Part shown: positions 14,601-15,835 of the stretch, piece after piece | How positions within the stretch are numbered: the stretch's first letter is position 1 | Layout of the letters: the number at the start of each line of letters is the position of its first letter | Assembly (NCBI GenBank): GCA_003505715.1 | Contig: DNXU01000048.1 | Span: 12,472 to 28,306, forward strand | From: Cyanobacteria bacterium UBA8803 | Lineage (GTDB): Bacteria; Cyanobacteriota; Cyanobacteriia; Cyanobacteriales; Coleofasciculaceae | DNA: 15,835 bases | Reading direction: 5' to 3' | Program-made: the position numbers and the translations under genes | Notes under the pieces: model-generated | What the model saw: only the letters and a program-made list of their open reading frames with translations | Database searches by the model: none | What the model was told of the DNA's origin: nothing

Positions 14601-15788
14601 AGCGATCGCCTTTACGGTCAACAAGGTCGCGATTACCTGGATGGCGGCACGGGTGACGACCGACTTGAGGGAGGTGATGGAGATGACCAACTCTACGGCC
14701 AGCAAGGTCTAGATTACCTGGATGGTGGCGCTGGCGATGATTTCCTCTGGGGCGGTGATGATGCCGATAAACTCTTAGGGCAATCCGGAAATGACTACCT
14801 AGAGGGTGGTTCAGGTAATGACGAACTCAGCGGCGGCGACGGTAAAGATCAACTCTACGGTCAAGACGGTAATGATAGCCTCAATGCTGGCGCTGGCAAC
14901 GACTACCTGGAAGGTGGGAATGGCAACGACCAAATAACCGGAGGTGATGGCAACGATTATCTCTACGGTCAAGAAGGCCAAGACACCCTCAACGGCGATG
15001 CTGGCAACGATAACCTTTATGGTGGAGATAGTAACGACCAACTAATAGGTGGTGATGGCAGCGATCTCCTCTCCGGTCAAGAGGGTAACGATACTCTTGA
15101 TGCTGGGACTGGTGACGACTACCTAGAAGGTGGTTTAGGTAATGACCAGCTTAACGGCGGCGACGGAGATGATTTCCTCTCCGGTCAAGAGGGTAACGAT
15201 AACCTTGATGCAGGTGCAGGCAATGACTTTCTAGCAGGTGGTTTGGGCAACGACCAACTTAATGGCGGTGACGGACAAGATGCCCTCTCTGGTGAAGAGG
15301 GTAACGATAGCCTCAATGCAGGTGCAGGTAACGACTACCTAGAAGGCGGTGCAGGGCTTGATATCCTCTTCGGAGAAGCTGGAGATGATTACTTGCTTGG
15401 GGGTAGCGGCAACGACACTCTCTACGGCGATGCTGGCAACGACGAACTCATTGGTGGTGATGGCAATGACCTACTCTACGCAGGTGAAGGAGACAATATC
15501 CTCAACGGCGGAGTTGGTCAAGATCTACTCTACAGCGGTAGCGGTCGGGATATGTTCGTACTGGCAGCTGGTCAGGGAGATGACACTATCTTCAACTTCA
15601 CTGCTGGTTTTGATTATCTCGGATTAGCCAATGGTTTGACCTTCGAGGGACTTGCCATTACCCAAGGCAGCGGCAGTAATGCTAACAATACTGAAATCCG
15701 CATCCAAGAAAGTGGGGAACTCTTAACCTCACTGGTGGGAGTGCAAGCTGATACCCTCAGCTTTTGGGATTTCACTTTGATTCAGTGA
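8619..15788 (+). CDS. Giant RTX calcium-binding protein with type I secretion C-terminus
   Basis: A 2389-residue protein. Residues 1-180 match the N-terminal domain of many cyanobacterial RTX proteins; its conserved core is LLEEIGHGIDAQIN (118-131) then GDEGAIFSALVQG (137-149), a degenerate HExxH-like site with Glu in place of the first His. About 181-480 is helical. About 230-1000 resembles modules of giant planctomycete and cyanobacterial surface proteins (LPLLGNTLKD near 234, LSKMTGKEITL near 705, GFGFDAQGL near 870, GFYVDD near 897, VGGGI near 938). About 1104-2310 holds roughly 100 RTX nonapeptides (GGxGxDxLx), which bind calcium and fold as beta-rolls after export. The last 85 residues (DMFVLAAGQGDDTIFNF, LVGVQADTLSFWDFTLIQ) are the usual cyanobacterial RTX ending and probable secretion signal. 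It has its own upstream element, so it is probably a separate transcript. Role in surface layer, adhesion or defence is unknown. Confidence 0.92.
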   Translation: MNTVIPVLAETLPNYAQLALGEAIATAQDLLTALAANETFLPTVNLTFGNLFDTEKATLLRQQWTAKDFSSLPTIDIRPATELNGANGAFAAATNTIYLSQDYIIENSTNPQAIVDVLLEEIGHGIDAQINSADAPGDEGAIFSALVQGSFLDEPTIKALKAEDDTFTITLDGQAVKVEQNLDSLLSDVTGAFGKIREALDSAQEVINSVNGGLGEFLKAIQSILDSKVFGLNLPLLGNTLKDSTDKAVNFFDTLNTDIFSKLEQLEELVNLSIPSVQESIFNTLNDLSLLKPGTNIEAISPSVAEKLLNTVKNQLSSGQTVADAIQKGLEDALNSLESGLFIGGIPSADKVLTKGITKFSEALRGQVSGLLGDVLSEPLNIIHDTLLESVPGLNSIPEFIPQDILEELLNSPNLTEAKLQGVLEKAFSSLEQPLTDNALQSLLSKLKTNLVAPLDGLLNEVLEKPKQLIEEALNKALGENINFNILDDGFTFNIILNTSKSIETSLDSKIGFPGLGLKTDGNAQLDLGFDLNLGFGYTKTDGFFLDTKANRELDIDLNASLPGFNATGEMGFLQLDVKDLGSNFNVGFSVNLEDSDGKITLSELENTNWENFIQGKPNASADIKLNLLSSFDDSVTLPKLGSDLHISWNFLENGAKPKVNFENTTIYLGSYIDKFLRPVLEKVTAITSPLQPITDALNTKIDFLSKMTGKEITLRTLTKIGGKSFGNGSVDKLLNALKDIEYLNSLTGDGAQEIAIKLGDVEVRDLDILDPAALAEKALALGKKIGIELDIPEEYKKILEDNLESGLTFPIADNPETAVKLFLGQNVDFIKFDLPDLNFQAELEQEWNVLGPIVVRLEGKINAEANLGFGFDAQGLIEWQETGFKPNASYKVLDGFYVDDNRIPVDGVIQDKPEARVEGAIKAFGGFGIKGIAGIYVGGGIAASMYADLEDEGENGKDLGDSDGRVRGIYIANLIDSNDIGCLFEFGGQLDAFLEAKARILFVKWNYTFAKVTLAKFNLIPCPDGEPILANEGPGTEDNPTKNPDLRLNMGPFADKRVFVNITDGSERFHLQGTRTSSDETVKVKAFNHSQDYQGVNKIYADGGEDDDVIEVEAIAVPVDFSGGSGNDWLQGGVADDILKGDEGEDLLQGSGGNDILDGKDGNDLLEGGEGDDWLYGSAGDDLIIGNQGNDHLYGDTSDQQGNDLLYGDEGDDELFGGLGNDILDGGSEADSIYGGDGDDQLFGDSGNDFLLGEAGSDRISGGNGIDTVSYHHSLSGVVVNIDEDRSYQSLASPDGIEPNFNINAGEALDGFGTKDFFKFTVNLPTSYNVETNTVIEDEFLISGQLENIIGSQFNDILIGNSQANRIDGLNGNDLLIGNAGNDYLDGQSNIDTVSYQYSPNGVIVNIDEQLNYQNFGGYTHETITSGNPIPTDTEPNFAINPGTAFDGFGDTDTLKNLENIIGSESHDILIGNSLDNRIYGLAGHDLFIGNAGNDYFDGGDGFDTVSYRRDPNLAIVNLEQNQATDGFGGTDQLYNIENVIGSTLDDRIIGDAQANTIITGTGNDWVEARDGNDIIFGEQGQDTLFGENGNDFLVGGLDADILNGGADNDTASYFTSASPVAVSLTTGTGWAGDATGDRLTAIENLEGSEFEDLLIGDQINNILSGLGGDDLIYGEAGDDWLDGGTGSDRLLAGDGNDRLDGQAGEDLLKGEAGDDLLDGGEGNDQLYGQDGSDSLNGSSGNDYLDSGSGNDQLIGGDGNDQLYGQQGEDILTGGTGDDLLDGGSENDQLHGGDGDDQLYGHDGNDTLNGEAGNDYLEAGNGDDQLTGGEGNDRLYGQSGADTLNGDAGDDLLDGGTDKDQLTGGEGNDQLYGQQGEDTLAGGTGNDALWGGSDADILLGQAGDDYLDGETGNDQLDGGEGKDRLYGQQGEDTLNGGIGDDYLDGGSENDRLEGSDGNDRLYGQQGYDILDGGAGHDFLDGGLDDDFIYGREGSDRLYGQQGRDYLDGGTGDDRLEGGDGDDQLYGQQGLDYLDGGAGDDFLWGGDDADKLLGQSGNDYLEGGSGNDELSGGDGKDQLYGQDGNDSLNAGAGNDYLEGGNGNDQITGGDGNDYLYGQEGQDTLNGDAGNDNLYGGDSNDQLIGGDGSDLLSGQEGNDTLDAGTGDDYLEGGLGNDQLNGGDGDDFLSGQEGNDNLDAGAGNDFLAGGLGNDQLNGGDGQDALSGEEGNDSLNAGAGNDYLEGGAGLDILFGEAGDDYLLGGSGNDTLYGDAGNDELIGGDGNDLLYAGEGDNILNGGVGQDLLYSGSGRDMFVLAAGQGDDTIFNFTAGFDYLGLANGLTFEGLAITQGSGSNANNTEIRIQESGELLTSLVGVQADTLSFWDFTLIQ
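12417..13600 (+). repeat. Four DTxSY/ENxxGS units interrupting the RTX array
   Basis: Within the RTX gene, four related units start at about 12417, 12792, 13128 and 13446. Each begins with DTVSY or DTASY, continues with a strand such as GVVVNID, and ends with a block like LENIIGSxxxDILIGN. The first two also share EPNFxINxGxAxDGFG. Spacing falls from 375 to 336 to 318 bp. They probably form beta-roll breaks or capping segments between nonapeptide stacks. This organisation is also seen in other cyanobacterial RTX proteins. Confidence 0.75.
13782..15374 (+). repeat. Higher-order 36-residue (108-bp) RTX repeat, 14 units
   Basis: Fifty-nine consecutive nonapeptides (residues 1722-2252) fall into 14 units, each starting with a GDGNDQLYG-type nonamer followed in most by QQGED or a similar Q-rich one. 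Eleven units have four nonamers (108 bp). The unit at 13782 is the first. Units 5 and 9 have six nonamers, both with the same inserted WGG(S/D)DAD plus LLGQ(A/S)G(D/N)DYL block. Unit 8 has three. The last three full units are nearly alike, as expected from recent tandem duplication. Confidence 0.85.
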
Positions 15789-15817
15789 GGGAACAGGGAA
15801 TAGGTCATGAAAATATT

Positions 15818-15835
15818 CATCCCTCATCCCTCATC
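15818..15835. repeat. 7-bp tandem repeat at the window edge
   Basis: CATCCCT occurs twice and a third copy begins before the window ends. It follows the RTX stop by 30 bp. A partial palindrome, ATGAA/TTCAT (15807-15811 with 15816-15820), lies just before it. No gene or terminator can be supported in the last 47 bp. Confidence 0.6.

Larger units (their letters stand above)
297..14609. repeat. HIP1 octamers (GCGATCGC), ten copies
   Basis: Copies start at 297, 1416, 5914, 6730, 7265, 11961, 12391, 13531, 13684 and 14602. All are inside coding regions. About 0.24 copies would be expected by chance in this length at equal base use. HIP1 over-representation is a hallmark of many cyanobacterial genomes and supports the assignment of the host. 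Confidence 0.9.

Noticed and set aside
13782..15374. Regular direct repeats considered as a CRISPR array
   Set aside because: The repeats are contiguous, have no unique spacers, keep an open frame throughout and translate to RTX nonapeptides.
15807..15835. Possible start of another gene at ATG 15807
   Set aside because: Only nine codons are visible, they read through the CATCCCT tandem repeat, and no ribosome site precedes the ATG.

Overview
The window looks like part of a filamentous cyanobacterial chromosome. Ten copies of the HIP1 octamer GCGATCGC occur (about 0.24 expected by chance in 15.8 kb). The protein families are typical of cyanobacteria with large secreted proteins: a DUF4114 plus subtilisin protein, a giant RTX protein with the usual cyanobacterial C-terminus, and TPR proteins. 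The left edge carries the kind of short palindromic repeats seen between genes in Oscillatoriales-type genomes. The exact genus cannot be read from the sequence. All real genes lie on the + strand.

Layout. Positions 1-271 hold an 8-bp tandem repeat, a REPIN-like double palindrome (22-146) and a 58-bp upstream element (189-246). Four genes follow close together: a small TPR protein (272-697), a 1531-residue multidomain protease (782-5377), a seven-helix M50/site-2-type peptidase with a PqqD-like N-terminus (5448-6902) and an HlyD-type membrane-fusion protein (6932-8356). A 12-bp-stem hairpin lies between the protease and M50 genes. The next 262 bp hold a perfect 17-bp inverted repeat, a second copy of the 58/59-bp upstream element (8465-8523) and a leader with two hairpins. 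Then comes a 2389-residue RTX protein (8619-15788) that fills the rest of the window.

How the genes may work together (inference). The M50 plus HlyD pair resembles envelope cassettes that process or export peptides and large surface proteins, but no ABC transporter or TolC-like gene is present here. The two large products next to it, the protease and the RTX protein, are the obvious candidate clients. The protease has no Sec signal; its first 45 residues hold a LEPxL-type motif that recalls the LEPR-XLL N-terminal region of other giant surface proteins. The RTX protein has a standard cyanobacterial type I secretion C-terminus, and its middle part resembles modules of giant planctomycete and cyanobacterial surface proteins. 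The near-identical element before the TPR gene and before the RTX gene suggests that the four-gene unit and the RTX gene are co-regulated.

Most notable points: the duplicated upstream element; the subtilisin plus HExxH zincin double-protease architecture joined by a strongly basic amphipathic segment; the M50/HlyD cassette without a transporter; and the regular 36-residue higher-order repeat in the RTX domain.
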